64,000 bases of DNA from Prunus persica (lineage: Eukaryota; Streptophyta; Magnoliopsida; Rosales; Rosaceae): contig NC_034012.1 of assembly GCF_000346465.2 (NCBI RefSeq), positions 18,030,548-18,094,547 on the forward strand, given 5' to 3'. Shown piece after piece: positions 34,503 to 46,683 of this stretch (its first letter is position 1; each line of letters opens with the position of its first letter). A program made the translations under genes and the position numbers. A model generated the notes under the pieces. It saw nothing but the letters and a program-made list of their open reading frames with translations, searched no databases and was not told the DNA's origin.

Positions 34503-35514
34503 CTATGCCCTTGGTGAAATAAACATCAACACCATTCCCTTTTTTCTCTCAATTGGAAGTGTCTTCAACATGAGAAATTGTTTCTCATTTTCTATAAACC
34601 AAGTGCATGCCTTCAATTGTTCATCTGGATTAAGTTCTAGAATTGCATTAACTTCATCATATACTTCTAATGGATCATGCTTTTGTGTGGTAGCATTGAT
34701 AAATTGTTTGAACGATGAAGCCATTTTAGCCACTAAATCAGCAAGAACATTAGGAGTACCTCTTTTCTTTGGTGGGCGAATTTCAGAAGATGGTTGATTT
34801 CTTTTCTTTGGACAGCTAGAATTGGGTGAGACATCATCAATGTGAGAATTCTCAAAACCTTGAGTATTAGCACCCAAGTCAACAAAATTATTCGGTTCGC
34901 TATCAGTGTCATAACCTCAGCAGCTTCAGAACATGTTTCAGCACCCTCTCCAGTAGCTCTATCTTTGCCACATAAATCCACTATATCATCCCAATTTGCA
35001 ATTACTTTATATCGAAAAGTTCTAGCATCTTCCTGAGACTATCAGGAAAAAAAAAGAAGAGGTTAAATAACTGTAAATTTACCACAAAAAATATTCTAGT
35101 CATGCAAAAAGGTGTAATTCCATTGTAAATTACCTTCACATACTCATTCCAAACATTCTCTTCATCTATAGTGATCATCTTTTTTGTTGCATCCCAACTA
35201 AATCCACTCTGACTTAATATGTCACTGACTACAGCATAAAACCTTTTCCATGTCTTGACACGATTTTTAATGTTATCAGCACTTACTTCAATATTATATT
35301 GGGCAGACAATATGGCTGCAGCAGTGTTATAAGCAACTGATTTCCAACCACCATCTCCTTTGTGAACCATTTGGCATTCTTCTCTAAGTATCTCTGCTAA
35401 TGAACGATCCATTTGTATGTTCCAACGTAAATAACATTTTTCTTCTCCTTCATGTTCATTACCTTGCTTCTCTTTCATTTTCCTCTGCTTTAGTTTGGTT
35501 GCTTTCTCTGCCAT
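34503..35514 (-). pseudogene. Myb/SANT-like (Myb_DNA-bind_3) accessory gene of the Harbinger element
   Basis: Two exons on the minus strand: 35134-35514 from ATG (MAEKATKLKQRKM) and 34503-35038. Exon 1 encodes a trihelix-like domain: RWNIQMDRSLAEILREE, GDGGWKSVAYNTAAAIL, NIKNRVKTWKRFYAVVSDIL and ATKKMITIDEENVWNEYVK. Exon 2 continues NWDDIVDLCGKDRATGEGAE, then SCPKKRNQPSSEIRPPKKR and a C-terminal helical part. A one-base frame change separates the two parts of exon 2 (near 34915), so it is probably not functional. In PIF/Harbinger elements such a Myb-like protein partners the transposase for nuclear import and DNA binding. Confidence 0.8.
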
Positions 35515-35706
35515 CTTATGTAATTGAAATAATTTCAACAACATTAATACACAACATTAACAAATTCATTCAAATTGCTAAAAATGTTAAAAATTCAATA
35601 CATGAAGTAAACACTTATTCAAATTAAAACATTACAAAGTTCATGAAAAGTTCAAATTGAAAAATCATGAAATCGTTGTGCCTCTTGCTTGATAATCATG
35701 AAACAT

Positions 35707-37045
35707 CTACAATGCTAACGTGTCACAGAAAGTAGTCCACTGATCAGTAACTTGAACACTTGTAATCCTATTTGCATTACCCTCTAATGTAGAATGATTT
35801 GATATCTCATGATCCACAGAAGCTAAAAACCCCAAATCTTGATCTTGTAACACAGGGTCATTATGTTGCTCGAGTCGGATAAAGTTATGCAACACAAAGC
35901 ATGCATTTATAATCCTAATTTGGGTTTTGATGTCGAAAAATGAAGGGGTACACAGTATACTCCATCGTTTTTTTAACAACCCAAAGGACCTTTCAATTAC
36001 ATTCCTTGCAATTGAATGACGCAAATTAAATAATTCTTTGTAAGTTTCAGGCTGATTGTTTCCAGTCCATTCATTTAAGTGATATCTAGTTCCTCTGTAC
36101 GGTGCCAAAAAACCTTGTCCATTAGCGTATCACGCATCCACAAGATAATAATTATCTACAATACAAAAAAGTTTTAAAGAATAGTTAGTTATTTATACCT
36201 AAGTTTGTGCTTAATTAACAACTAGTATGATAAAGCATCTCGCAAAATACGAGCGTCAAAAGCAGAACCCTCCCATCCGGATAGTACATAGATGAATTTT
36301 AGATCTGGATCACAAACTCCTAAAACATTGGTGGAAATATCTCCCTTTCTATTTCAATATCTTGGTCTGTCCTCAGCAGACATTGTTACTAGAATGTGAG
36401 TTCCATCTAATGCCCCTATACAATTCTAATGACATGAAATAAAAAACAAATAAGCAAATACTCTTAAATGTAATTACAAGAACATACTTTTCTTTAGTTA
36501 TAGAATTACCTCAAACCGCTTCCACTTGTCTCTTTCTGATCCACTTATAGCACATGGATGAAGTTTCAAGTACTCTTCACTTATTCTCATCATAGCATGC
36601 AACACACTATTAAATTGTCGACTAATTGTTTCTTTAGAGCGATAATAATCAAAACCAATGACCGTAAACTTCAAGTTGTGAGCAAGTATATTTAAGAAAA
36701 TAGCCACAGACTCTTCAATTGAAACATTTCTTGTTGGAGTCAATCCACCCTTCCCATGCAAAATAGTGCATAAACTCTTAAATGCATTCTTGCTAACTCG
36801 TAATTGTTCAATACAGTCAACCTCCCTCCCATTATACAGACGGTTCAAGTAACATCGTCTTTCTTGATCCCAATCAAGTGAAGGCTCTTTGACTAGATAA
36901 GTTTCATTATACCATGCTACAACTATAGCAATGACAGATGTAATGGTACCAAGAATAATTGACATTTTGTCCCTATTTCTTCTTTATCTCTAGTACGCTT
37001 GTGACTTAAACGTGTAAGAAAATTATCTACATCATCACTAGCCAT
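35707..37045 (-). pseudogene. PIF/Harbinger DDE transposase (DDE_Tnp_4)
   Basis: Starts at ATG 37043-37045 (MASDDVDNFLTRLSHKR), followed by a frame change. The N-terminal helix-rich part is 36498-36965 (VAWYNETYLVKEPSLDWD, RVSKNAFKSLCTIL, SKETISRQFNSVLHAM). The catalytic part is split by introns: CIGALDGTHILVTMSAEDRP (36350-36425), [20 protein letters not shown] (first and second Asp), and DAFDAR-type continuation. The last exon (35707-36150) has NYYLVDA, LRHSIARNVIERSFGLLKKR with the third acidic residue, and CFVLHNFIR. In-frame TGA codons occur after EDRPRY and after YYLVDA. The enzyme would cut and paste the element; this copy is dead. Confidence 0.85.
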
Positions 37046-38200
37046 ACCTGTTTATATTTCCAAATAATCTTATCATATAGTCATATCAAACACCAACAAA
37101 AAGCCACACAATTTTAGCTAAGGTGGACCCATAATAACAAAATTGGCAGACTGAACATTCCATTCAATAACCAAATAGTGAAATTTATGGTAAAAGCTAA
37201 AAAAAGATTACCAAAACTCACCACCTAAAATTTCCAATAGTTAATTAAAGTTTTGGGATAGGGTTGATGGGGATACAAGACCATCAAGTTGTGTAAATTA
37301 TAATAAATAAATATATGTACGTATTTATCTTAGCAAAGAAGTTTGCAGAGAGACCTATGAAATCGGATTGGAAAGTGACTTGGAGACAAATGAGACCTCT
37401 AAAATTGACCAATATACTTAGTTAAAGCAAAGCTAGAATATGCACATTTCAAGTTCCAAGGCATGCCAAAAACTGGTACAAAGCATAGAGGCAGATGTGG
37501 TATTCCCCATACACTGCTCCAAGGGCTACCAAAAACTGGTACACAACCAGTAAGTTTGAATCACCCAAACAACACAGCAACCCACACACAGCGTAACTCT
37601 CTTTAAGAGAAACCAAAGAAACCGACTAACAAACTCTCTTAAACCCAAAAGTTAGTCAAACAGAGAAAAGAGGAGACCATAAACAGAAACTACAAGAAAT
37701 TATGCAGACTACAAGGTAAGCTATAATCTCCTCAGCAATAACAATTGAGGAACCCATATCATAAATACAGAGTAAAAATCTGCAACCAGAAAGTGCAGAA
37801 AACAATAATTTCATCAGATTAAAAAAGATGATAGATGGCAAAATACTGGAGCAAAACAGAGTCTTTGATTGAAAGATGATAGATGGCAAAATCTGAAAAC
37901 CAAACACTCTCTATCATATTAAAAAAGATGATTAACTTCTATTTTTTTGGGTTGAAATTTAGTTTCAAAAAGAAACCAAAAGAGATCAGATAACAAAACA
38001 GAAAGTAGAGATAAACAATACACCGTGCAGAGAATAGAATACAAACATAAAGTAGAATACAAACAGAGCCCGGTCAAACCCATTATATAAAGAATCAGAT
38101 AACAAAACAAAAGTAGAGATAGATCGATCAAACCCATTAAATTGAATACCCATCAATAATATCAACAAAAAAAAAAAATTGCAACTAGATTGAAAGCTCA
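37046..38200. other. 5' side of the Harbinger genes, no genes recognised
   Basis: AT-rich. Contains short local repeats (GATGATAGATGGCAAAAT at about 37828 and 37876; AGATAACAAAACA at about 37985 and 38096). No coding sequence was recognised. Confidence 0.4.
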
Positions 38201-38320
38201 CCTGCGAAACTTGGATGGCCTGCCTTCTTCTCCCACTCTTAATAGAAAACTGATATAAGACCTGCGAAACTTGGATGGCCTGCCTTCTTCTCCCACTCTT
38301 GATAGAAAACTGATATAAGG
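38201..38320. repeat. 60-bp perfect-register tandem duplication
   Basis: Two copies starting CCTGCGAAACTTGGATGGCC at 38201 and 38261, nearly identical (one A/G change). Confidence 0.95.
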
Positions 38321-38523
38321 TGTATTTGTTGGCGCGCAGCAAAAACAATTTCCCCCGCTCTTGAGATTTGCAGAATTCCACCAATTATGATAGGATTTAA
38401 ACTCGGGATTTTGGATTGGGAAATCCCTCCATATTTCCCGCAAGGGATTTGCCAAACGCATGGAGTTCCCTTTTCCATCGGTGAAGTCCCGATTTTTTTT
38501 TTCAAATCCCGTCTTTATAAATA

Positions 38524-38823
38524 GATGAAAGAACTGATCACATAGAAGAGTTTGAATGATAGGCAAACCTAGAACGTTGTGTACAGCTATCTATTTATAC
38601 TGTATCAATTACATGAGTTTGAATCACAATCAAATACAAAACAATGCCTATTTACGAGCTATTTAATAATAATTTGAATTTAAGGACACAACATAACAAT
38701 GGGATAAAGGGACTATTCTTGAATGAATCAAATATTCAAATCAGATGAAGAAGTGGCTGAGAAACGTGGTTGTCATTGGAAATTAATAATAAACTAATTC
38801 ATTTAAACACAAGTGGCTGAGAT
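38524..38823. repeat. piece of the 338-bp tandem unit left of the hAT element
   Basis: ATGAAAGAACTGATCACAT to GATGAAGAAGTGGCTGAGA, continuing the unit broken at 33726. Ends with GCTGAGAT (38816-38823), the left target duplication of the hAT element. Confidence 0.85.
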
Positions 38824-41800
38824 CAAGGTCTAAAATATCGATGATATCGGAAATATTGGTAAAAACAAGGAAATTTTGATGGAAATATCGGGATATTATC
38901 GATATTAATAAAAATTGAATAAAGACCACGAAAATTGTAAGAAAAACTCGAAAATTTTTATTAAAAATTTGGAGGATGTTTATTTAGTCAATTGTCTATT
39001 AGTTTATCACAAAAAATTGGAAGGAAATGCATTGCATGATGGATTTAACTGATTTAAATTGATTATATAGCGAGCTGACAAACACTGTGAGTGTAGAAAA
39101 TATGTTGTAATTGATGAAAGAAGATTAAACACACCATAATCATTTATATATAATGATTTACTACAATATTTTTTACACTTTATATATTGCATGGTAAGAT
39201 ACATGAGTGACTTAGTACCACATAGAGTTCCTATGAGGTTCAAAATTTTCACTATCTTCATCATCTCCATGTGTAGAGTAAGTGTATTATGAAGGGTAGT
39301 CATCAAATGATAAATCCCCAAAATAGTTTTGCATATAATTGTTAACATGCCACTCATATGGATCTGAGATTGGTTGATATTGTACATGAGCAAAATCATT
39401 TGAAGATTGAGTCTCGGATTCTTTCCATTAGCTACTCGATTCTATCCCAAAAGGAATGGGATATGAAGGGTAGGGAAATGGTTGGTTATGAGTATAACCA
39501 TAGTTACTATTTTTCACTCCAACAGAGTCCGAAGTTATAGATAGCGAGTCATCTTCTTGACTTGACAAAATCCCTTTGCCTCTGTCTCTACGAGTATAGT
39601 CCTTCCCTATGGCACCAATTCTGGGTCCTGCTTGCCTACTCCTATGGTCCTTATCTTGAGTTGCATGCGTGAAGTTTGCCTCACCAGTGAAGGGGCTCAT
39701 AAATCCAGAAGGTGGTCCAACATAGTTTCCATATCCATCACTACCTCCAGCTCCACTATATCCTTAATCATTCCCACCTCCAGTGATAGGTGAGTCTCCC
39801 TGATCTTGTACTAGAGCTATCATTAGTATCAACAGGATCTTGTGGTTTTATAGGATTGGAAGAAGGTGGAATTCTAGTGTTTCTTGGTCTTGGGCGTAAA
39901 AGTTCTTCCAACAAGTCAGCACTGCTAGATCCCACTTCCTCCTCTGATACTCTTTCTACATTTATCCCTTCATTACATGCTTTTTCAGCAACTCTTAGAG
40001 CTGGGTTGCCTTCATCATCATCTAAATGAAGAGGTTCGATCCATTGATAAAGTTGGTTACCCTCTATATCATCATCTTCAGCAGCAATATCAAACACATC
40101 TAGTGGGTCACCAAGGTCAACATGATCTATTTCTGCTTCCTTATCTCAAATTTGAAGCTTCATGTTGTAGTAGTATTAAACTAATTTTTCCAACCTATTA
40201 TAAGCCAACCTATTTCTTTGCTTTGTGTGTATGAGTGCAAATGTACTTCAATTTCTTTCACAAGCAGACGAGGAAGTTGTTTGTGATAATACTGTGATTG
40301 CTAACTTTCTCAGAGTTGGTGCATCAGTCCCATACATGATCCACCATTCAGTTATAATGAAAAATAATGTTGATAATTCTAATAACTCCAACAAATACTA
40401 TTATAAACTGATAGTGAAACATGTTTACACTCACTAGGAGACATTTTTGTTCAAGCAACAACTGATGTTGGTTCTCCAAAAGTTCTTCTTGCATATTTAA
40501 ACCATGTTAGCTAAGTTCAATAAATCGTGTTAGTTTAATCCAACAATGTAATTATTATAATTTAAGTAATTGTGTACCTCATTTCCAAATTGGCCAACTG
40601 CTGGTGATGTAGGGTCTAATTTAGAGTATACATTGTGTACAGCACGTATAAGGGTACCATCATCTCCAACACCGGGTCTGTATTGGTACCAAGGATTCAA
40701 ATAATATGCTGTTCAAAGAAACACATACTCTAATAAGAGAAGTAATACTTATGCAACTAAAGAAATGAATTGCAAATTATGACATAATTTATACCTGTTG
40801 CATGAAAATCATGGTATAATGTTTTATACTATCGGTCATCAATTATCTTTATGACCCACCTTGTACCATGTTTTCTTTCCAAGTCCTCATTCACTGCACG
40901 CAACAACTCATATATTGCCCCCATAGTAGGATACACCTCTGTGTCAACGATCCTTTAAACTTTGTAAAGAGGTTCAAATACTTGGCACACATGTTTTGAT
41001 TGAGTCCAAAAAGCATGATCAAGCACTGTACTTTCCACCATACGACTTGCATTTGAGCGGCTGAAATTGTGGTTGACCTAATTGTCGCTAGTGAATAGTT
41101 GCTTCAACCTTGATTTATTCTTAAGTAGTCTGTCAAAAGCAATATAGTTGGTGGAAAATTGAGTGGTAGCTAGACGAATAATTTTTCCTTTGCAAAATTC
41201 ACGCATCTTTGCCAACAACCAACCATGATTGTAAATATAATTTGTGATCGTTCTAGCTCTTTTTATGACATTAGCAATATTCTCTCCCTTCCCCATTACC
41301 TCAAACATGAGATCAATACAATGTGCTGCACATGATGTCCAAAATACATTATGATGCTTCATTAACTTTTTTTCGGCTTTGACAAATGCAGAACCATTGT
41401 CGATCATGACTTGGACAATATTATGCCCTCCCACCTCCATGATTACATCCCTTAGTAGTTTGTAAATATACTTGTAGTTCTTTATATGGTATGAAGCATC
41501 AACGAACTTCAAAAAAAAATTCGCTTTCCCTTGGAGTATACCATGAAGTTTATGATAGACAATCTGGTCGGGCCAGTCCCTCCGTCACACATGATTGTGC
41601 AACCATTAGTTTCCCAATTTGACCTCAACTTGTTGACATACTCGCTAATGTCTTTATACTCTAAATTAGGGAGTGGGAGGTTGTACTCCAACACTGGCCT
41701 GTTGACATCCCAATACCATATTTTTGAAATGATGTGATGATGCCTTCTCAGCAGGGACATTTTCATTGATAAAGAACTTGCTAATTAAATGCCTCATTCC

Positions 41801-42040
41801 CTCATTCACATTACCTCCAGTGAAATAACTCCAAACACTCTTTTAGCGTGCTTTGAATGGCTTATATAAACTTGGGGCCATTGGTGGTGTTGGTTGTGAT
41901 TCTATAACACTTGCTCCCCGTCTCATCTGTGCACCACCAATTGTCCCGGAACCTTGTGTTCTATTAGGAAGTTTGTGGAGGTGTTCTCTTTTCCATGTTT
42001 GGAGGCACGTAATGCTTGTTTGAAATTGTGTCACTCTTCA

Positions 42041-44992
42041 TGTAACAACCCGGTCCTTCATTAATTTTTAATTATTAAATTATTAGAGAAAAAGACAATT
42101 TTGCCCCTATAATAAATTATTAGGGAAAAACGTGAATTTTGACCAGGAAGGAATTTAGAAATTTTGATTATACCTTTGCATAGAGCACGTCGAGATGAGT
42201 TCGTAGACACGTAGTGGGCTCAAAACGGAGTTGTAACGAAGACGTTACGATCAAAAGAAGTTTAGTGGCATAACTGTAAATATTTCAAAGTTCAGTTTTA
42301 AAATTCTGATTTTCTCCTCCCCCCTCAGAAGTTTCACGACCAGCCAATTTCTCTCCTCCACCACCGCCACCACACACCTCTGTTCTTGACGGCACTGGTC
42401 CCGTTAGAACCGCTTCACTTCCCTCTTCGATTTCCGTCCGGTCCCAGCCTTGATCCGCCTGGCGTGGTCGCTGCAATCAGCCATGAAACAGGCGGTGTTG
42501 GTAGTTTTTTTAGTAAACTTTCGGGAGCTTGTTCGGATGCCTCCGGCCACCAAATCTTTCAAATTTGGTATGATTTTCTATCCTTTCAACGTGTTCTAAC
42601 TGCTGGTTGTGTTATTTTTGAAAAATTTATGCGTTTAATTGGTTGATTAAGCGATTGAAGTTTTGGCCAGATTTGGCCTTCGATTCCGGCCACTTCTGGC
42701 CACTGTTTGGGGTAGGCCCAAGAACAAAAATGGTTCCAAATAGGGTGTTTTACCTAGGGAAGGAAGCTTGGCCTTCAACCTTGAAGTTTTCCAGCCACCG
42801 AAATTTATCTAGACACCCACACACTGCCGGTGCGTGTGGCGGCCCATGGGCTGGGTGGTGGTCCGAAATTTTGTTATAAAATTATCCTTATGTTGTTACG
42901 AGCTCGTAGGAATTCACAGATCTCAATTCGGACAATGTTTGAACCCCGAACATATATTGCATATTGTGCGATTTTCGGGTTCAATACGTTTGAGATCGTA
43001 GTCAATTTCTTATATGTTGATCTATGTAATTCCAGGATTGTGTAGGATTCAGTGGATTGTGAATCGGAGTCCCGAATACTCCGAAAAGGCAAACCCTAGG
43101 GCTAGGTTTATAGTAACCTTCCAATCGTGCGATCGTGAGTAGTCCGATCGTCCGATTGAGACCAGAGCATGTTAGAACCTCTAGGAACTCTTGGATCAGA
43201 ATTTTGAGGTTCTGGACCCACGGGGTCCCAGGTTGACTTTTTGGGACTTATCGCTTTTTGAGTCTCGAGGCACTTCTAGACTATTCTAATCAGTGGAAAA
43301 GTTTACATAGGCTTGAGAATGACCTTCAATTCCATGCACACACTTCTAGGAGCACAGTGCCAGTACTTTGGATTAAATAATGAGGATGAGCTCCATAGAA
43401 TATGTTTAAGCTTTTAGAAAGTTCATGTGCGTGCGAGTGTTCAATTGGTTTATTTATGGTCTTAATTCCTTGATTTTATGTGAATTCATGTTGAGTATTT
43501 AATTATAGGTTGATTTATCACATGCTTATATATTCATATGGTTAATTATGTTGTAAGATTATTAATATAATATTTGAATGGTATGTTAATCAGAGATCGA
43601 TATGGTTAACATACTAGCTAAGTGTTTAATATATGTATATTCAGTAGTTGAAAAGGATGAATCATAGCACTTGGCTTTCATCAGATTGTGGCATATAAAT
43701 GTATATATATTTTAAGTTTAGTTGAGAACAAGTTTGTGGAAAGTTGATATAAAAGCCAGGTTATGGTTTTCAATCTCACCACGAGGGTGCGTTATTTTGA
43801 TAATGCCTCAAGAGTTTCGGGGATGCCTAAACCGTGTGGTGCGAGGATTGCGGCTCGGATTGAAGTGGTATCTCCGAGACCTGCGAGGATTGCGGCTCAA
43901 ATTGAAGTGTTATCTCTGAGACATGAGAGGACTACGGCTTAGATTGAAGTATTATCTCTGAGACCTGCGAGGAATGCTGCTCGGATTGAAGTGGTATCTC
44001 CAAGACCTGCGAGGATTGCGGCTCAAATTGAAGTATTATCTCTGAGACCTACGAGGAATACGGCTCAGATTGAAGTGGTATCTCCGAGACCTGTGAGGAT
44101 TGCGGCTCAGATTGAAGTGTTATCTCTGAGACATGCGAGGAATGCGACTCGATTAACTTTATGTTTCCGAGACCTGCGAGGATGAAATTGATGGTGTTAA
44201 AGGAATTGACGAATCAGAAATAAGGGTACGCCTAGGTGAAGAGAATTTAAGTTCTGAAAAGCTTTTAAACTAAATTAAGGATTTTATACAGTTACCATTA
44301 TTTTTTTAAGTGTCACATTTGTTTTACAAGCGATAGATGGAAATATATATAGATTCTAATCAAGGTATTGATATATATTATATATATATATATATATTTG
44401 TTTTTGAACTTTACGTGAGTTCGATACAAGGGTGTTCAGAGCTTATAATCTTTAACTTAGGTTATTTTATTTTATTATGTTCATTTATCTTTATCTTGCA
44501 TTATTTTATATAGTATTAAACATCTTGAGTTTTTTTATAGCATATTTTGCCTCATGAGTCTTAGAGTTATGCGGACCGTGGGAGAGAGAATTGCGGATCA
44601 GGTTGACCAGATGTCTCCTAAGTCCAGTGAGGATTACAGGGCAGGACGTGTCACCAATGGTGTCACGAGGAATTGATGGTTATGGCTTTCCAAGCATGAT
44701 TTACTTGAATTACTGAGCCCTGGGGGCAGAATGATATACTATTGTTTTCTTAGATATAATTTAAAGCATGTTGGCAGTTGAGTTATATAAATGTTTGATG
44801 ACAGGTGAAAATTTTGGGAAATGAGTAAATTACAGGGGAAACTCTGCCAAATTTTCTGCAGAAGATAATCTTATTTTAAAAGTGGATTTTTAGTTAGAAA
44901 GGCAGTGTCTTTGTGCCTGGAATTATCCAGGTGTCGGACACTCACAGGGTTCAGCTCGGATTCCAAAGTGGAATTTGGGTTGGGTCCTGTCA
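42041..44992 (+). mobile_element. solo LTR of about 2.95 kb inside the hAT transposase gene
   Basis: Begins TGTAACAACCCGGTCC and ends TTGGGTCCTGTCA, so it has TG...CA ends. CTTCA (42036-42040) and CTCCA (44993-44997) flank it and differ at one base, consistent with an old 5-bp duplication. It interrupts the acidic segment of the hAT reading frame, which resumes on the other side. No internal retrotransposon sequence is present. It includes a 42-bp minisatellite (43856-44149). The first 1 kb contains CpG-rich leader-like sequence (42300-42580) and a block (42640-43105) resembling the first intron of the element B Transposase_24 gene. It is probably Ty3/gypsy-like or a non-autonomous derivative, inferred from LTR style only. 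Confidence 0.82.
43856..44149 (+). repeat. 42-bp minisatellite, seven copies
   Basis: Units start at 43856, 43898, 43940, 43982, 44024, 44066 and 44108. Consensus is of the form GATTGAAGTGGTATCTCCGA followed by GACCTGCGAGGATTGCGGCT. Being 14 codons long it gives repeating open frames, but it lies in an LTR and is probably non-coding. Confidence 0.93.
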
Positions 44993-45356
44993 CTCCAGGT
45001 CCCATGTCATCATCACATTCGTCCTCATCGTCATCATCATCACTGTCAACTGCTTGGCCAATGACTTCTCCCCGTAACCCAACTCAAATATTTTCCGTTC
45101 CGTATGTTTTCTTTTCCTTCTGGTGTTGTTTATTTTTTAATAATGTGGTGATGTATGTCTTCACTTCTGGGGGAACATGATCACATCGTTGGACATTCTT
45201 TCCTAGATCTAATCCACTAAGATGGTACTTAAGTCGTGTCACTCCACCACTCTTCATTACCTGACCACAATATTTTCAAAGTGTGCCATGTTTGTTTTCG
45301 TCTATTGGGTCTCCATGTTCCCAAGCTGGATCACATTTAGTAACTCCACTAGACAT

Positions 45357-46410
45357 CTTAAATGTACCTATATTTATTTGTCATGGAAATTAGGTAATTA
45401 TTTTTTGGCAAAAAAATATAGTAGTGACGGTTATATAAGAGAACCTAAATAATAAAGTTATTCTATGGAAGAATTAAATAGGAAGTAAAGAAAATGATTG
45501 TAGGAATTTAAGTAATTACGAAATAATATGGAATAATAAAACCTAATAATGAATAATAATCCAATTCGATAATAAAATAATAAATAACATTAAACTTATT
45601 AAAATTATTCTAGGGAATAATTATACAACATTACTTAATTACTTCAAAGAATTAACATGCAAGTATTATTTGGTTCTCATATCACATGCACTGGTCCACA
45701 AAATTTTTTTGTTGTTGTATAAATTACAATAATATGAATATAAGTTTGTAAACTTACCTTAAATATGGAACCCTTTGTGTAAAGGCCAAATAGAATCTGC
45801 ATTGACCAACAAGAAAACAATAATTAAACAAATGTAACAAAATGTGATGAAAGCATATAAAGTCTTTAATAATGAATTTAGAGACAATAAACACACATGT
45901 AAGTGACCAAATAAAGAATAGAAAAATTCAAAACCACATGCCATTGACTAAGTAATTAATTGACACAATTTAAAATATATTACCACCAAAAATTTGGAAT
46001 AGATAATAATAAACATGCAAATTAAATAACAATAATGAATGAGAATAACTTACTATAGTTCAAATTTTTTCAAACTTGCGGGGAAATTGAGAATAACATA
46101 AGCATTATGTTTTGTTTTGGAGAGATGTTGAGAAAGAAGGGACGACATGGGACCATTTGATTTATTTGTATATAGAAATAGGACTACCTAATTATATATA
46201 TTGAAATATGACTACAATTGATTAGTTAGATGAGTGGTTGAATGGTGGGGTAAGTGATGTAAGTTGAAACGTGGTGAATAGTTCAAAAATTGAAATTTGA
46301 AAAGGAAAAGTCAAAGATTGATTCTCATATGAAAATTTTATTCTTGCAAAAAGAGTTCAAAACAAAACAATATAAATATAAATATTTTAGCATATTATCA
46401 CAAAAACATA
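45357..46410. other. hAT 5' region, non-coding
   Basis: AT-rich upstream part of the hAT transposase gene. No coding region was seen. Confidence 0.45.
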
Positions 46411-46480
46411 AGTGATATGGTGGTTAAGGTGTTGGGAGGAGTGAAATAGGAGGGGTTCAAATCCCCTTTGTGTTTTGTTT
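46411..46480 (+). other. tRNA-like / SINE-head-like segment with A and B boxes
   Basis: ATATGGTGGTTAAGGTGTTGG resembles a pol III A box, and AGGGGTTCAAATCCCCT (46451-46467) is a perfect T-arm with the B box GGTTCAAATCC. The acceptor stem and anticodon arm do not pair convincingly, so it is not a normal tRNA gene. A tRNA-derived relic within the hAT end is the best description. Confidence 0.5.
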
Positions 46481-46683
46481 TTGAAAAATTTAGATATTAT
46501 AGCGATATTTTGAAAAAATATTGCTGAAGTGTGAGCAAAATTATCGACATCAATATTTTTCGATATTATTGATATTTATACAATATGTGCGTGGATATGT
46601 TTCGAAATATCCGTGATTCGAAAAAATGATAATATCCTTGATATTTCGTAGATATTATCGATATTTTAGACTATGGCTGAGAT

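Larger units (their letters stand above)
33727..38517 (-). mobile_element. PIF/Harbinger element, decayed
   Basis: It splits the 338-bp unit between GTCCTAA and ATGAAAGAAC. TAA on each side (33724-33726 and 38518-38520) is a plausible 3-bp target duplication of the Harbinger type. It carries the two expected genes on the minus strand: a DDE transposase (35707-37045) and a Myb/SANT-like partner (34503-35514), plus a fragment of an oligopeptide transporter. The termini do not match at the edge: TGCTGCGTTTGG at the left has its counterpart CCAAACGCA only at about 38453, some 60 bp inside the right border. Confidence 0.7.
39212..45356 (-). pseudogene. hAT transposase (BED finger, DUF659, dimerisation domain), split by solo LTR
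   Basis: Starts at ATG 45354-45356 (MSSGVTKCDPAWEHGDP). The BED zinc finger follows, with KYCGQVMKSGGVTRLKYHLS; its first Cys codon appears mutated to TGA. An acidic stretch (DDDDDEDECDDDMGP) precedes the LTR insertion at 44992. Coding resumes at 42040 with HNFKQALRASKHG. The DUF659 domain is at 41078-41766 (SEYVNKLRSNWETNGCTIMC, FVDASYHIKNYKYIYKLL, VIMEVGGHNIVQVMIDN). The C-terminal hAT dimerisation part is near 40200-40330 (SSSACERNWSTFALIHTKQR). A glycine/serine-rich tail follows (FMSPFTGEANFTHATQDKD) and the gene ends near 39212. Several stops and frameshifts are present. Non-functional. Confidence 0.85.
38824..46675 (-). mobile_element. hAT element with 8-bp TSD, carrying a solo LTR
   Basis: Starts CAAGGTCTAAAATATCG at 38824 and ends CGATATTTTAGACTATG at 46675; the ends are inverted repeats of each other with small differences. 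Both sides have the 8-bp sequence GCTGAGAT (38816-38823 and 46676-46683), the duplication size of hAT elements. It encodes a BED-finger hAT transposase on the minus strand and was later hit by an LTR retrotransposon now reduced to a solo LTR. Length is 7852 bp, or about 4.9 kb without the LTR. The ATCGATAT-rich ends are characteristic of this family. Confidence 0.88.

Noticed and set aside
42386..43045. Overlapping plus-strand open frames in the solo LTR
   Set aside because: GC-richer LTR leader sequence with no conserved domain; its resemblance to 13.1-13.5 kb is at the DNA level.
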